Assembly: GCA_958295485.1 (NCBI GenBank)
Contig: OY282354.1
Coordinates: forward strand, 3,496,042 to 3,560,041
Reading direction: 5' to 3'
From: an uncultured Gammaproteobacteria bacterium
GTDB lineage: Bacteria; Pseudomonadota; Gammaproteobacteria; Eutrophobiales; Eutrophobiaceae
DNA length: 64,000 nt
Below the pieces are notes generated by a model. That model was not told where the DNA came from. It did no database searches and saw only the letters and a list, made by a program, of their open reading frames with translations. The position numbers and the translations under genes were made by a program. Numbering within the stretch: the stretch's first letter is position 1; every line of letters begins with the position of its first letter. Positions 20,101 through 27,707 of the stretch are shown here, piece after piece.

Positions 20101-23100
20101 ACCGTCACCTGCTGACCGCTCGCCGGACTCAACGTCACCGTGAACGTCAGGTTCTTTGAGCCACTGTCGCCCTCGGTCACGCTCGGCGAGTTGATCGACA
20201 GCGACGGCGCGCCGTCGTCGTCCGTCAGGCTGATCGTGACCGAGTTCACCGTCAGGCTGCCTGAGGCGCCGCTCACCGTGATCGTCTCATCGGTCTCGTC
20301 CGCCGTATCGTCCGTCGGCGTCAGCGTGAACGTCCCGGTCTGGCTCGCCGCCGCCGCCGCAATCGTAATGTCGAAGTCCGTCACCGCCGCGAAGTCCACC
20401 GCCGTCGCCGTGCCGCTGCCCGCCACGCTCACCGTCACCGTCGTGGCCGCGGCGAACCGGGTCGTGCCGTCCACCGTGGCCGTCACTGTGATCGTGGTCG
20501 CCCCGTCGCCCTCGGCCACGCTGCTGTCATCCACCGTCAACGTGATCGATGGCGTCGCATCGTTGTCCGTGATCGTCCCCGTGCCGGTACCCGTCGCGAT
20601 CGTCGCGTTCGTCGGAGCGCTCAGGGTCACCACCACCGTCTCGTTCGTCTCGTCCAGGACGTCGCCCGTCACTGCTACGTTGAAGGTCTGGCTGGTCGTC
20701 CCCGCCGTGAAGGTCAGCGTCCCGCCGGTGATCGCCGTGTAGTCCGTCCCCGACGTGGCCGTGCCGGTCCCGGCGTCGGCGTAGGCCACCGTCACCGACT
20801 GGCCGCTCGCCGCGCTCAAGGTCACCGTGAACGTCAGGTTCGTCGTGCCGCTGTCACCCTCGGTCACGCTCGGCGAGTTGATCGACAGCGTCGGCGCGCC
20901 GTCGTCGTCCGTGATCGTCCCCGTGCCGCTCGCCGTCGAGATCGTCGCGTTCGTCGCGCCGCTCAGGGTTACCACGACGGTCTCATTCGCCTCGTCAGTC
21001 GCATCGCCCGTCACCGATACGTCAAAGGTCTGGCTGGTCGTCCCCGCCGTGAAGGTCAGCGTCCCGGCGGTGATCGCCTCGTAGTCGGTCCCCGACGTGG
21101 CGGTGCCGGTCCCGGCGTCAGCGTAGGCCACCGTCACCTGCTGACCGCTCGCCGCGCTCAACGTCGCCGTGAACGTCAGGGTCGCCGTACCGCTGTTCCC
21201 CTCCGTCACGCTCGGCGAGTTGATTGACAGCGACGGCGTCGCATCGTCGTCTGTGATCGTCCCCGTCCCGTTCGCCGTCGCGATCGTCGCATTCGTCGCG
21301 CCGCTCAACGTCGTAATCACCGTCTCGTTCGTCTCGTCCAGCGTGTCGCCCGTCACCGATACGTCAAAGGTCTGGCTGGTCGTCCCCGCCGTGAAGGTCA
21401 GCGTGCCGCCAGTGATGACCGTGTAGTCCGTCCCCGACGTGGCCGTGCCGGTCCCGGCGTCCGCGTAGGCCACCGTCACCTGCTGGCCGCTGGCCGCGCT
21501 CAACGTCACCGTGAACGTCAGGGTCGCCGTGCCGCTGTTCCCCTCCGTCACGCTCGGCGAGTTGACCGACAGCGACGGCGCATCGTCGTCGTCCGTGATC
21601 GTCCCCGTGCCGTTCGCCGTCGCGATCGTCGCATTCGTCGCGCCGCTCAACGTCGCAATCACCGTCTCGTTCGCCTCGTCCAGCGCGTCGCCCGTCACCG
21701 ATACGTCGAAAGTCTGGCTCGTCGTCCCCGCCGTGAAAGTCAGTGTACCGCCGGTGATCGCCGTGTAGTCCGTCCCCGACGTGGCGGTGCCGGTCCCGGC
21801 GTCGGCGTAGGCCACCGTCACCTGCTGGCCGCTCGCCGCACTCAACGTCACCGTGAACGTCAGGGTCGCCGTGCCGCTGTCACCCTCCGTTACGCTCGGC
21901 GAGTCGATCGACAGCGTCGGCGCGCCGTCGTCGTCTGTGATCGTCCCCGTGCCGCTCGCCGTCGAGATCGTCGCGTTCGTCGCGCCACTCAGGGTCACCA
22001 CGACCGTCTCATTCGCCTCGTTCGTCGTATCGCCCGTCACCGCCACGTTGAAGGTCTGGCTGGTCGTCCCCGCCGTGAAGGTCAGCGTGCCGCCGGTGAT
22101 CGCCGTGTAGTCGGTCCCGGACGTGGCCGTGCCGGTCCCGGCGTCGGCCCAGGCCACCGTCACCTGCTGGCCGCTCGCCGCGCTCAACGTCGCCGTGAAC
22201 GTCAGGTTCGTCGAACCACTGTTCCCTTCCGTCACGCTCGGTGAGTTGATCGACAGCGACGGCGTGGCGTCGTTGTCCGTGATCGTCCCCGTCCCGCTCG
22301 CCGTCGAGATGGTCGCGTTCGTCGCGTTGCTCAGGGTCACCGCGATAGTCTCATTCGCTTCGTCCAGCGCATCGCCCGTCACCGATACGTCGAAAGTCTG
22401 ACTGGTGTCCCCCACCGCGAAAGTCAGCGTCCCGCCGGTGATCGCCGTGTAGTCGGTCCCGGACGTGGCCGTGCCGGTCCCGGCATCAGCGTAGGCCACC
22501 GTCACCTGCTGGCCGCTCGCCGCGCTCAACGTCACCGTGAACGTCAGGGTCACCGAACCACTGTCCCCTTCCGTCACGCTCGGCGAGTTGATCGACAGCG
22601 ACGGCGCGCCGTCGTCGTCCGTCAGGCTGATCGTGGCCGAGTTCACCGTCAGGCTGCCTGAGGCGCCGCTCACCGTCACTGTCTCGTCGGCCTCGTCCAG
22701 CGCATCATCTGTCGGCGTAAGCGTGAAGGTTTCGTCCTCGCTCTCTGCCCCCGCCGCAATCGTAATGTCAAAATCCGACACCGCCGTGAAGTCCACCGCC
22801 GTCGCCGTGCCACTGCCCGCCACGCTCACGGTCACCGTCGTGGCTGCGGCGAACCGGGTCGTGCCGTCCACCGTGGCGGTCACTGTGATCGTGGTCGCCC
22901 CGTCGTCCTCAGCCACGCTGCTGTCATCCACCGTCAACGTGATCGAGGGCGTCGCATCGTTGTCCGTGATCGTTCCCGTGCCGGTCGCCGTCGAGATCGT
23001 CGCGTTCGTCGGAGCGCTCAGGGTCACCACCACCGTCTCGTTCGTCTCGTCCAGGACATCGCCCGTCACTGCTACGTTGAAGGTCTGACTGGTCGTCCCC

Positions 23101-26100
23101 GCCGTGAAGGTCAGCGTGGCGCCGGTGATCGCCGTGTAATCGGTCCCGGACGTGGCTGTGCCGGTCCCGGCATCGGCGTAGGCCACCGTCACCTGCTGGC
23201 CGCTCGCCGCGCTTAACGTCACCGTGAACGTCAGGTTCGTCGTGCCGCTGTCACCCTCCGTCACGCTCGGCGAGTTGATCGACAACGTCGGCGCGCCGTC
23301 GTCATCCGTGATCGTCCCCGTGCCGCTCGCTGTCGAGATGGTCGCGTTCGTCGCGCCGCTCAGGGTCACCACGACCGTCTCATTCGCCTCATTGGTCGTG
23401 TCGCCCGTCACCGATACGTCGAAGGTCTGGCTGGTCGTCCCCGCCGTGAAGGTCAGCGTCCCGCCGGTGAGCGCCTCGTAGTCCGTCCCCGACGTGGCCG
23501 TGCCGGTCCCGGCGTCGGCGTAGGCCACCGTCACCTGCTGGCCGCTGGCCGCGCTCAACGTCACCGTGAACGTCAGGTTCGTCGTGCCGCTGTTCCCCTC
23601 CGTCACGCTCGGTGAGTTGACCGACAGCGACGGCGCATCGTCGTCGTCCGTGATCGTGCCCGTGCCGCTCGCCGTCGAGATCGTCGCATTCGTCGCGCCG
23701 CTCAACGTCGTAATCACCGTCTCGTTCGTCTCGTCCAGCGTGTCGCCCGTCACCGCCACGTCGAAGGTCTGGCTGGTCGTCCCCGCCGTGAAGGTCAGCG
23801 TCCCGCCCGTGATCGCCGTGTAGTCCGTCCCCGCCCCGGTCGCCGTGCCCGTCCCGGCATCGGCGTAGGCCACCGTCACCTGCTGGCCGCTCGCCGCGCT
23901 CAACGTCACCGTGAAGGTCAGGTTCGTCGAACCGCTGTCACCCTCGGTCACGCTCGGCGAGTTGATCGACAGTGACGGCGCATCGTCGTCGTCCGTGATC
24001 GTCCCCGTGCCGCTCGCCGTCGAGATCGTCGCGTTCGTCGGAGTGCTCAGGGTCGCGACGACGGTCTCGTTCGCCTCATCCAGCGCGTCGCCGGTCACCG
24101 TCACGTCGAAGGTCTGGCTGGTCGTCCCCGCCGTGAAGGTCAGCGTGCCGGCGGTGATGGCCTCGTAGTCGGTCCCGGACGTGGCCGTGCCGGTCCCAGC
24201 ATCGGCGTAGGCCACCGTCACTTGCTGGCCGCTCGCCGCGCTCAAGGTCACCGTGAACGTCAGGGTCGCCGTGCCGCTGTTCCCCTCCGTTACGCTCGGC
24301 GAGTTGATCGACAGCGTCGGCGCGCCGTCGTCGTCCGTGATCGTCCCTGTCCCGCTCGCCGTCGAGATCGTCGCATTCGTCGCGCCGCTCAGGGTTACCA
24401 CCACGGTCTCGTTCGCCTCATTGGACGTATCGCCCGTCACCGATACGTTGAAGGTCTGGCTGGTCGTCCCCGCCGCGAAAGTCAGCGTGCCGGCGGTGAG
24501 CGCCTCGTAGTCCGTCCCCGACGTGGCTGTGCCGGTCCCGGCGTCGGCGTAGTCTACCGTCACCTGCTGGCCGCTCGCCGCGCTCAACGTCACTGTGAAC
24601 GTCAGGGTCGCCGTGCCGCTGTTCCCCTCCGTCACGCTCGGTGAGTTGATCGACAGCGTCGGCGTCGCATCGTTGTCCGTGATCGTCCCCGTGCCGCTCG
24701 CCGTCGCGATCGTCGCATTCGTCGGGGTGCTCAATGTCACCACGACGGTCTCATTCGTCTCGTCCAGCGTATCGCCCGTCACCGATACGTCAAAGGTCTG
24801 GCTGGTCGTCCCCGCCGTGAAGGTCAGCGTGCCGCCGGTGATCGCCGTGTAGTCGGTCCCGGACGTGGCCGTGCCGGTCCCGGCGTCCGCGTAGGCCACC
24901 GTCACCTGCTGGCCGCTGGCCGCGCTCAACGTCACCGTGAACGTCAGGTTCGTCGTGCCGCTGTCACCCTCCGTTACGCTCGGCGAGTTGATCGACAGCG
25001 TCGGCGTCGCATCGTTGTCCGTGATCGTCCCCGTCCCACTCGCCGTCGCGATCGTCGCATTCGTCGGAGTGCTCAGGGTCACCACCACGGTCTCGTTCGC
25101 CTCGTCCAGCGTGTCGCCCGTCACCGACACTGTGAGCGACTTGCTGGTCTCCCCCGCCGCGAAAGTTAGCGTGCCGGCGGTGATGGCCGTGTAGTCCGTC
25201 CCCGACGTGGCCGTGCCGGTACCGGCGTCGGCGTAGGCCACCGTCACCTGCTGGCTGCTCGTCGCGCTCAACGTCACCGTGAACTCCAGGTTCGCCGAGC
25301 CGCTGTCCCCCTCCGTCACGCTCGGCGAGTCGATCGACAGCGACGGCGTCGTGGCGTCGTCGTCCGTGATCGTCCCCGTGCCGCTCGCTGTTGAGATCGT
25401 CGCATTCGTCGCGTCGCTCAGGGTCACCACGACGGTCTCACTCGACTCGACGTCGGTGTCACCCGTCACCGCCACGTTGAAGGTCTGGCTGGTCGTCCCC
25501 GCCGGGAAGGTCAGCGTCCCGCCTGTGATCGCCGTGTAATCCGTCCCCGACGTGGCGGTGCCGCCGGTCCCCTCAGCCCAGTCCACCGTCACCTGCTGGC
25601 CGCTCGCCGCGCTCAACGTCACCGTGAACGTCAGGTTCGTCGAGCCGCTGTCCCCCTCCGTCACGCTTGGCGAGTTGATCGACAGCGTCGGCGTGGGGTC
25701 GTCATCGGTGATCGTCAGTGTCTCGTCGGCGGGCGGCGCCACTCCCGCTCCCGCGCTGTTCGAGGCCGAGCCGGACACGATGACGCTCTTGTCTGGTTCG
25801 TCGAGGGTGTTGTTCACGGCGGTGACCGTCACCGTGCCGGTACTCGTCGTCGCGCCTGCCGCGATCGTCAGTGTCCGCGCCGCGCTCAGGGTGAAGTCGG
25901 AAGCGTCCGTGTCCGTCCCCGCAGCTGCCGACACCGTGATCGTGGTGGGCGCGGTCGAAGCCCGGTCCAGCGTTGCCGTCACCGTGGCCGCCCCGCCGTT
26001 CTCCGAGACCGACGACGACGACAGCGACAACGACACGGCCGGCCTGTCGTCGTCCGTGATCGTCCCCGTGCCGGTACCCGTCGCGATCGTCGCGCCCACC

Positions 26101-27167
26101 ATGGCGGCCAACGTCACCACGATGGTCTCGTCCTCCTCCTCGTCGGTGTCGCCCGTCACCGACACCGTGAATGACGCGCTGGTGATCTGCGTCACGCCGC
26201 CGAATCTCAGAAACCCGCCCGTAATCGCCGTGTAGTCCGTCCCGGACGTGGCCGACCCGGTAGCTGCGTCCGTATACCGCAACGTTATCCCCTGCTTGCT
26301 CGCCCGGTCCAGGGTGACCGTGAACGTCAGGTCCTTCGAGCCGCTGTTCCCCTCCGTCACGCTCGGCGAATTGATCGACGCCGCCGGCTGCGGGTCGTTG
26401 TCGGTCAACGCAATGCTGGTCGAGTTCACCGTCAGGCTGCCCGACGTCCCGCTCACCGTGATCGTCCGCTGAAACTCGTCCACCGCATCGTCGGTCGGCG
26501 TCAGCGTGAAGATTGCGGCGCCGCTCGCCGCGCCGGCGGCGATAGAGATGTCGAAGTCCGACACCGCCGCGAAGTCCACCGCCTGTGGATTGGCGACGCC
26601 CGCCACGCTCACGGTCACCGTCGTGGCCGTGCCGAACCGGGTCGTGCCGCCCACCGTGGCCGTCACCGTAATCATGGTCGCCCCGTCGCCCTCGTCCACA
26701 CTGTTATCGTTCACTGTCAACGTGATCGCGGTCGGCGTCGCATCGTCGTCGGTCAACGTGATCGTGGCCGAAGTCACCGCCAAGCCGGACGACATGCCGC
26801 TCACCGTGATCGTCTCGTTGGTCTCGTCCACGACGTCGTCCGTCGGCGTCAGCGTGAAGGTCCCGGTGGCGCTTGTGTCGCCCGCGATAATCGTAATGTC
26901 GAAGTCCGACACCGTCGCGAAGTCCACCGCCGACGCCGTGCCGCTGCCCGCTACGCTCACCGTCACCCTCGTGTTCGCGCTGGCCGTGACGTCCGCCGTG
27001 GCGGTCACCATGATCGGGGTGTCCCCGTCGCCCTCGGCCACGCTGCTGTCATCCACCGTCAAGGTGATCGTGGTCTGCGCGGCGGCATCGGGCGCGGCGA
27101 CGACGGCCAAGGCGAAGAACAGCAAGGGGACAAGACAGGGGCGCCAGCCGGCGATCCAGCGTTTCAT
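11145..27167 (-). CDS. Giant Calx-beta-repeat surface protein with autotransporter barrel, paralog 1 (5340 aa)
   Basis: The protein opens with a classical signal peptide (MKRWIAGWRPCLVPLLFFAL, cleavage after AAA). Next come about 40 Calx-beta-like repeats of roughly 114 residues. Two classes alternate: class A starts near LSINSPSVTEGDSG, class B near ITLTVNDNSVGEGDGATT, and both end in an acidic TITDDD or TLTDDD run likely to bind Ca2+. From about residue 4620 follow an Ig-like domain (DLTPSFDSATIPDQSW), a divergent last Calx-beta domain (about 4719), a helix (SLRGEALQWSLAAFGRTVA, about 4829) and an autotransporter-type beta-barrel (about 4959-5340). The predicted role is a long outer-membrane adhesin or surface filament; this is inference. 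I start at 27167 because of the signal peptide, although no ribosome site is clear. A poly-C tract lies 88 bp upstream. The 13-residue linker array of the other two paralogs is missing here. Confidence 0.88.
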   Translation of the reverse strand: MKRWIAGWRPCLVPLLFFALAVVAAPDAAAQTTITLTVDDSSVAEGDGDTPIMVTATADVTASANTRVTVSVAGSGTASAVDFATVSDFDITIIAGDTSATGTFTLTPTDDVVDETNETITVSGMSSGLAVTSATITLTDDDATPTAITLTVNDNSVDEGDGATMITVTATVGGTTRFGTATTVTVSVAGVANPQAVDFAAVSDFDISIAAGAASGAAIFTLTPTDDAVDEFQRTITVSGTSGSLTVNSTSIALTDNDPQPAASINSPSVTEGNSGSKDLTFTVTLDRASKQGITLRYTDAATGSATSGTDYTAITGGFLRFGGVTQITSASFTVSVTGDTDEEEDETIVVTLAAMVGATIATGTGTGTITDDDRPAVSLSLSSSSVSENGGAATVTATLDRASTAPTTITVSAAAGTDTDASDFTLSAARTLTIAAGATTSTGTVTVTAVNNTLDEPDKSVIVSGSASNSAGAGVAPPADETLTITDDDPTPTLSINSPSVTEGDSGSTNLTFTVTLSAASGQQVTVDWAEGTGGTATSGTDYTAITGGTLTFPAGTTSQTFNVAVTGDTDVESSETVVVTLSDATNATISTASGTGTITDDDATTPSLSIDSPSVTEGDSGSANLEFTVTLSATSSQQVTVAYADAGTGTATSGTDYTAITAGTLTFAAGETSKSLTVSVTGDTLDEANETVVVTLSTPTNATIATASGTGTITDNDATPTLSINSPSVTEGDSGTTNLTFTVTLSAASGQQVTVAYADAGTGTATSGTDYTAITGGTLTFTAGTTSQTFDVSVTGDTLDETNETVVVTLSTPTNATIATASGTGTITDNDATPTLSINSPSVTEGNSGTATLTFTVTLSAASGQQVTVDYADAGTGTATSGTDYEALTAGTLTFAAGTTSQTFNVSVTGDTSNEANETVVVTLSGATNATISTASGTGTITDDDGAPTLSINSPSVTEGNSGTATLTFTVTLSAASGQQVTVAYADAGTGTATSGTDYEAITAGTLTFTAGTTSQTFDVTVTGDALDEANETVVATLSTPTNATISTASGTGTITDDDDAPSLSINSPSVTEGDSGSTNLTFTVTLSAASGQQVTVAYADAGTGTATGAGTDYTAITGGTLTFTAGTTSQTFDVAVTGDTLDETNETVITTLSGATNATISTASGTGTITDDDDAPSLSVNSPSVTEGNSGTTNLTFTVTLSAASGQQVTVAYADAGTGTATSGTDYEALTGGTLTFTAGTTSQTFDVSVTGDTTNEANETVVVTLSGATNATISTASGTGTITDDDGAPTLSINSPSVTEGDSGTTNLTFTVTLSAASGQQVTVAYADAGTGTATSGTDYTAITGATLTFTAGTTSQTFNVAVTGDVLDETNETVVVTLSAPTNATISTATGTGTITDNDATPSITLTVDDSSVAEDDGATTITVTATVDGTTRFAAATTVTVSVAGSGTATAVDFTAVSDFDITIAAGAESEDETFTLTPTDDALDEADETVTVSGASGSLTVNSATISLTDDDGAPSLSINSPSVTEGDSGSVTLTFTVTLSAASGQQVTVAYADAGTGTATSGTDYTAITGGTLTFAVGDTSQTFDVSVTGDALDEANETIAVTLSNATNATISTASGTGTITDNDATPSLSINSPSVTEGNSGSTNLTFTATLSAASGQQVTVAWADAGTGTATSGTDYTAITGGTLTFTAGTTSQTFNVAVTGDTTNEANETVVVTLSGATNATISTASGTGTITDDDGAPTLSIDSPSVTEGDSGTATLTFTVTLSAASGQQVTVAYADAGTGTATSGTDYTAITGGTLTFTAGTTSQTFDVSVTGDALDEANETVIATLSGATNATIATANGTGTITDDDDAPSLSVNSPSVTEGNSGTATLTFTVTLSAASGQQVTVAYADAGTGTATSGTDYTVITGGTLTFTAGTTSQTFDVSVTGDTLDETNETVITTLSGATNATIATANGTGTITDDDATPSLSINSPSVTEGNSGTATLTFTATLSAASGQQVTVAYADAGTGTATSGTDYEAITAGTLTFTAGTTSQTFDVSVTGDATDEANETVVVTLSGATNATISTASGTGTITDDDGAPTLSINSPSVTEGDSGTTNLTFTVTLSAASGQSVTVAYADAGTGTATSGTDYTAITGGTLTFTAGTTSQTFNVAVTGDVLDETNETVVVTLSAPTNATIATGTGTGTITDNDATPSITLTVDDSSVAEGDGATTITVTATVDGTTRFAAATTVTVSVAGSGTATAVDFAAVTDFDITIAAAAASQTGTFTLTPTDDTADETDETITVSGASGSLTVNSVTISLTDDDGAPSLSINSPSVTEGDSGSKNLTFTVTLSPASGQQVTVDYADAGTGTATSGTDYTAITGGTLTFAVGDTSQTFDVAVTGDVLDESNETVIVTLSSAANATISTASGTGTITDNDAAPTSITLTVDDNSVAEDDGATTITVTATVDGTTRFGSATTVTVSVAGSGTASAVDFAAVSDFDIEIDAGDTSATGTFTLTPTDDTTDETDETVTVSGTSGTLTVNSATITLTDDDPPPTLSISSPSVTEGDSGSTNMTFTVTLNRASKQGILVRYTDSGTGSATSGTDYTAIVTAFLTFAAGETSKSFTVSVLGDTLDEANETIVVTLNTPVNATIATGTGTGTITDNDDAPTLSINSPSVTEGDSGSTNLTFTVTLSAASGQQVTVAYADAGTGTATGAGTDYTAITGGTLTFTAGTTSQTFDVSVTGDTLDEANETVIVTLSTPTNATISTASGTGTITDDDDAPSLSINSPSVTEGDSGSTNLTFTVTLSAASGQQVTVAYADAGTGTATSGTDYTAITGGTLTFTAGTTSQTFNVAVTGDALDETNETVVVTLSTPTNATISTASGTGTITDNDATPSLSINSPSVTEGNSGTTNLTFTVTLSAASGQQVTVAYADAGTGTATSGTDYTAITGGTLTFTAGTTSQTFDVAVTGDVLDEANETVIATLSGATNATISTASGTGTITDNDDAPSLSINSPSVTEGNSGSTNLTFTVTLSAASGQQVTVAWAEGTGGTATSGTDYTAITGGTLTFTAGTTSQTFNVAVTGDTLDEANETIVVTLSSPTNATISTANGTGTITDNDDAPSLSINSPSVTEGDSGSTNLTFTVTLSAASGQQVTVAYADAGTGTATSGTDYTAITAGTLTFTAGTTSQTFNVAVTGDALDETNETVVVTLSTPTNATISTGTGTGTITDNDATPSLSINSPSVTEGDSGSTNLTFTVTLSAASGQQVTVNYADAGTGTATSGTDYTAITGGTLTFTAGTTSQTFNVAVTGDVLAESNETVIATLSGATNATISTASGTGTITDNDAAPTSITLTVDDNSVAENDGATTITVTATVDGTTRFAEATTVGVSVTGSSTATAVDFAAVSAFNIIIGAGAASQTGTFRLTPTNDVVDETDETVTVSGTSGSLTVNSATITLTDDDATPTAITLTVNDNSVGEGDGATTIRVTATVDGTTRFAEATTVGVSVAGSGTATAVDFAAVSDFNISIGAGAASQTGTFTLTPTDDAVDETDETVTVSGTSGSLTVNSATITLTDNDAAPTAITLTVDDDGVGEGDGATLITVTATVDGTTRFATATTVTVSVADSGTASAVDFTAVSDFDITIAAGAASQTGTFTLTPTNDSVDETDETITVSGASGSLTVNSDTISLTDDDGAPTSLTLTVNDNSVGEAEGATTITVTATVNGATQFAADTTVTVSVAGSSTETAVDFAAVSDFDITITAGATNGTGTFTLTPTADVVDETNETVTVSGASGSLTVNSATITLTDDDAAPTAITLTVNDNSVGEADGATTITVTATVDGATRFAEATTVGVSVTGSSTATAVDFAAVSAFNIEIAAAAASGTGTFTLRPTNDVVDETDETITVSGTSGSLTVSSATITLTDDDAAPTSLSLTVSDDRVNEGGGATTITVTATVDGGTRFAVATTVTVSVAGTGAPTAVDFATVTAFDITIPEAAASGAGTFTLMPTDNALDDTNETITVSGASSGLTVSSATITLADDEGPATLSINSPRVTEGNSGSKDLTFTITMSPVSAEEVAVDYADAGSGTATSGTDYAAITGGTLIFPAGTASQEVTVSVRGDTAVEADETVVLSLSSPANAMIGTGTGTGTITNDDVGEPPPIEDAPSLSIDSPSVSEGDDETVSLTFTVTLSPVSSAQVTVDYVVTGTARAGTDFAALTGGTLTFPPGTTSQTITVSVMGDALDEGDETIVVTLLNVRNAAIDTATGTGTITDDDTGPSLMIDSPSVAEGDAGSTDLTFTVTLSEALTEPVTVDYADAGTGTATSGTDYVAITGGTLTFPAGTTSREIVVAVTGDVLDEADETVAVTLSNAANVAIGPATGTGTIIDDDDAADAPTLSIDSPSVTEGDDGSTNLTFTVSLSAASTEQVTVAYADAGTGTATSGTDYTTLPAGTLTFPAGTTSQTFNVSVTGDVLDEADETVIVTLSNPANATIGTATGTGVITDDDAPPSLAIDSPSVTEGDDGSTNLTFTVTLDAASGRAVTVAYADAGTGTATPGTDYTALTAGALTFPAGTTLRELTVVVTGDTITESDETVVVALSNAANATLGTARGVGTITDDDVDLTPSFDSATIPDQSWIQNWAIPVLTLPAATGGDGALTYALTPALPSGLSFDAATRELSGTPMRALEATEYSLTATDADGDAVALSFTIEVAGPIAISITDGQAVEGEPVEFGITLSEPVPEAGALMVVWRVTDGTALAQSDYTPPAGRRGEFTIAAGQDAATIVIRTTNDDLVEDEETFTVTLVGTSHAQLGDAEATGRIIDDDLASLRGEALQWSLAAFGRTVATEAVDAIGQRFRPGGAPRAGGSDTPSRDGTGETGADWATRAGGTDALSRDGNGAGWTTGAWRNFSLSGPGGAALPGGFSGPERSPQGEFLSQVAFETRLDATDEDGADGGSGREWTVWGRGSRSQFSGQSGARITLDGEVNTGYLGADVRLAEHDLLLGVALSHSVGELDYQAAAAGLNEGQIDLDLSSVLPYAHWQLNERVSLWGLLGIGWGEATLTDEFGRATTDTEMRMAALGSRGELATWRGLDLALKGDAFIVNMQGSEWEQSDAVAMPEVDADAHRVRLMLEGRRAWQAGPQQQLELSLEFGGRWDGGDADTGVGAELGGGLAYRHAAWGLGLETRGRYLLGHTEREFEEWGASVAVALDPGVEGIGPSLTLTPTWGEASSGVENMWREERLLGASLGSQPSPDERGGLRPSRLRMELGYGFETRAQRLLKLYSALDEAGPGSRNWRLGSQVTGGWFTWGLELDRREIWNGSPEHGIFLRFGNEK

Positions 27168-27174
27168 GCCAACG

Positions 27175-27342
27175 TCAGGGTAATCGTGGCGATGTCGCCC
27201 TCCGACATGCTCGGCGAGCTGATGGAAATCGTCGGATCCGGGGTCTGCATCTGCGGGGGGGGGGGGGGCAGGCAATCCACCGCTTCACGCCTTCGAAGCT
27301 GAAGCGAAGAAGAGCAAGCGGCAAAGAAAAAAGCAGCGACAT
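27175..27342 (-). other. Leader reading frame with poly-C tract, currently out of frame with giant gene 1
   Basis: An ATG at 27342 opens a frame reading MSLLFSLPLALLRFSFEG, then VKRWIAC and prolines from the C tract. It continues with RRCRPRIRRFPSARR and stops at 27175, eight bases before the giant-gene start. A tract one C shorter or two longer would join it to the giant gene. No strong ribosome site is visible. The leader motif VKRWIAC echoes the MKRWIAG of the signal peptide, suggesting a duplicated 5' end. Confidence 0.5.
27255..27268 (-). repeat. Poly-C(14) tract upstream of giant gene 1 (candidate phase-variation switch)
   Basis: Fourteen consecutive G on the plus strand (C on the coding strand) lie between the leader ATG and the giant-gene signal peptide. 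The homologous tract of paralog 2 has 22. The difference of eight is not a multiple of three, so the two genes are in different reading phases. Confidence 0.85.
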
Positions 27343-27549
27343 ATCAGAAACTGTTCGATTTATTCGATAGACAAACAGCAATGACAACAAGGCGTTTCGC
27401 CGAAACAGCGCAATCTCCCCTCATGTTGCCAGACCCCCCATTCGTATCGAATTTGAAAGATTATTCATTCAACCATAGTATACTATACCATACTACAGTA
27501 GAAGTTTAAAGTTTAAAATCATTTCTTCCCACTTACCTCCTTATCACAC

Positions 27550-27574
27550 TTCAAACTTCTTACTTCAATCTTCA
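27550..27574. repeat. 25-bp flanking inverted repeat, right copy
   Basis: Reverse-complement partner of 11071-11095 (24 of 25 positions). It lies about 380 bp upstream of the start of giant gene 1. Confidence 0.6.
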
Positions 27575-27644
27575 TTTTACAGTGGTGGCGCTGGGATCGT
27601 CAAGTTAGCCGCAGGTTTCCTGCTATAAGACCTGGAGTTTTGTA

Positions 27645-27707
27645 TTAATTGATGAGTCCGGACAAGGCCAGGCCAACGGTGATCACACTTATTAGTTCTT
27701 GCGCCAT
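27645..27707 (-). pseudogene. Truncated remnant of the coiled-coil membrane gene (5' end only)
   Basis: A minus-strand frame of 20 codons (MAQELISVITVGLALSGLIN, stop) matches the N-terminal membrane segment of the gene at 50341-50823 (MTQELISMITVGLALAGLI). On either side the DNA also matches: the segment ending TGTATTAATTG matches the flank downstream of that locus (about 50110-50151), and 27651-27727 matches 50767-50838. The middle of the gene has therefore been cleanly deleted in this copy. Confidence 0.7.
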
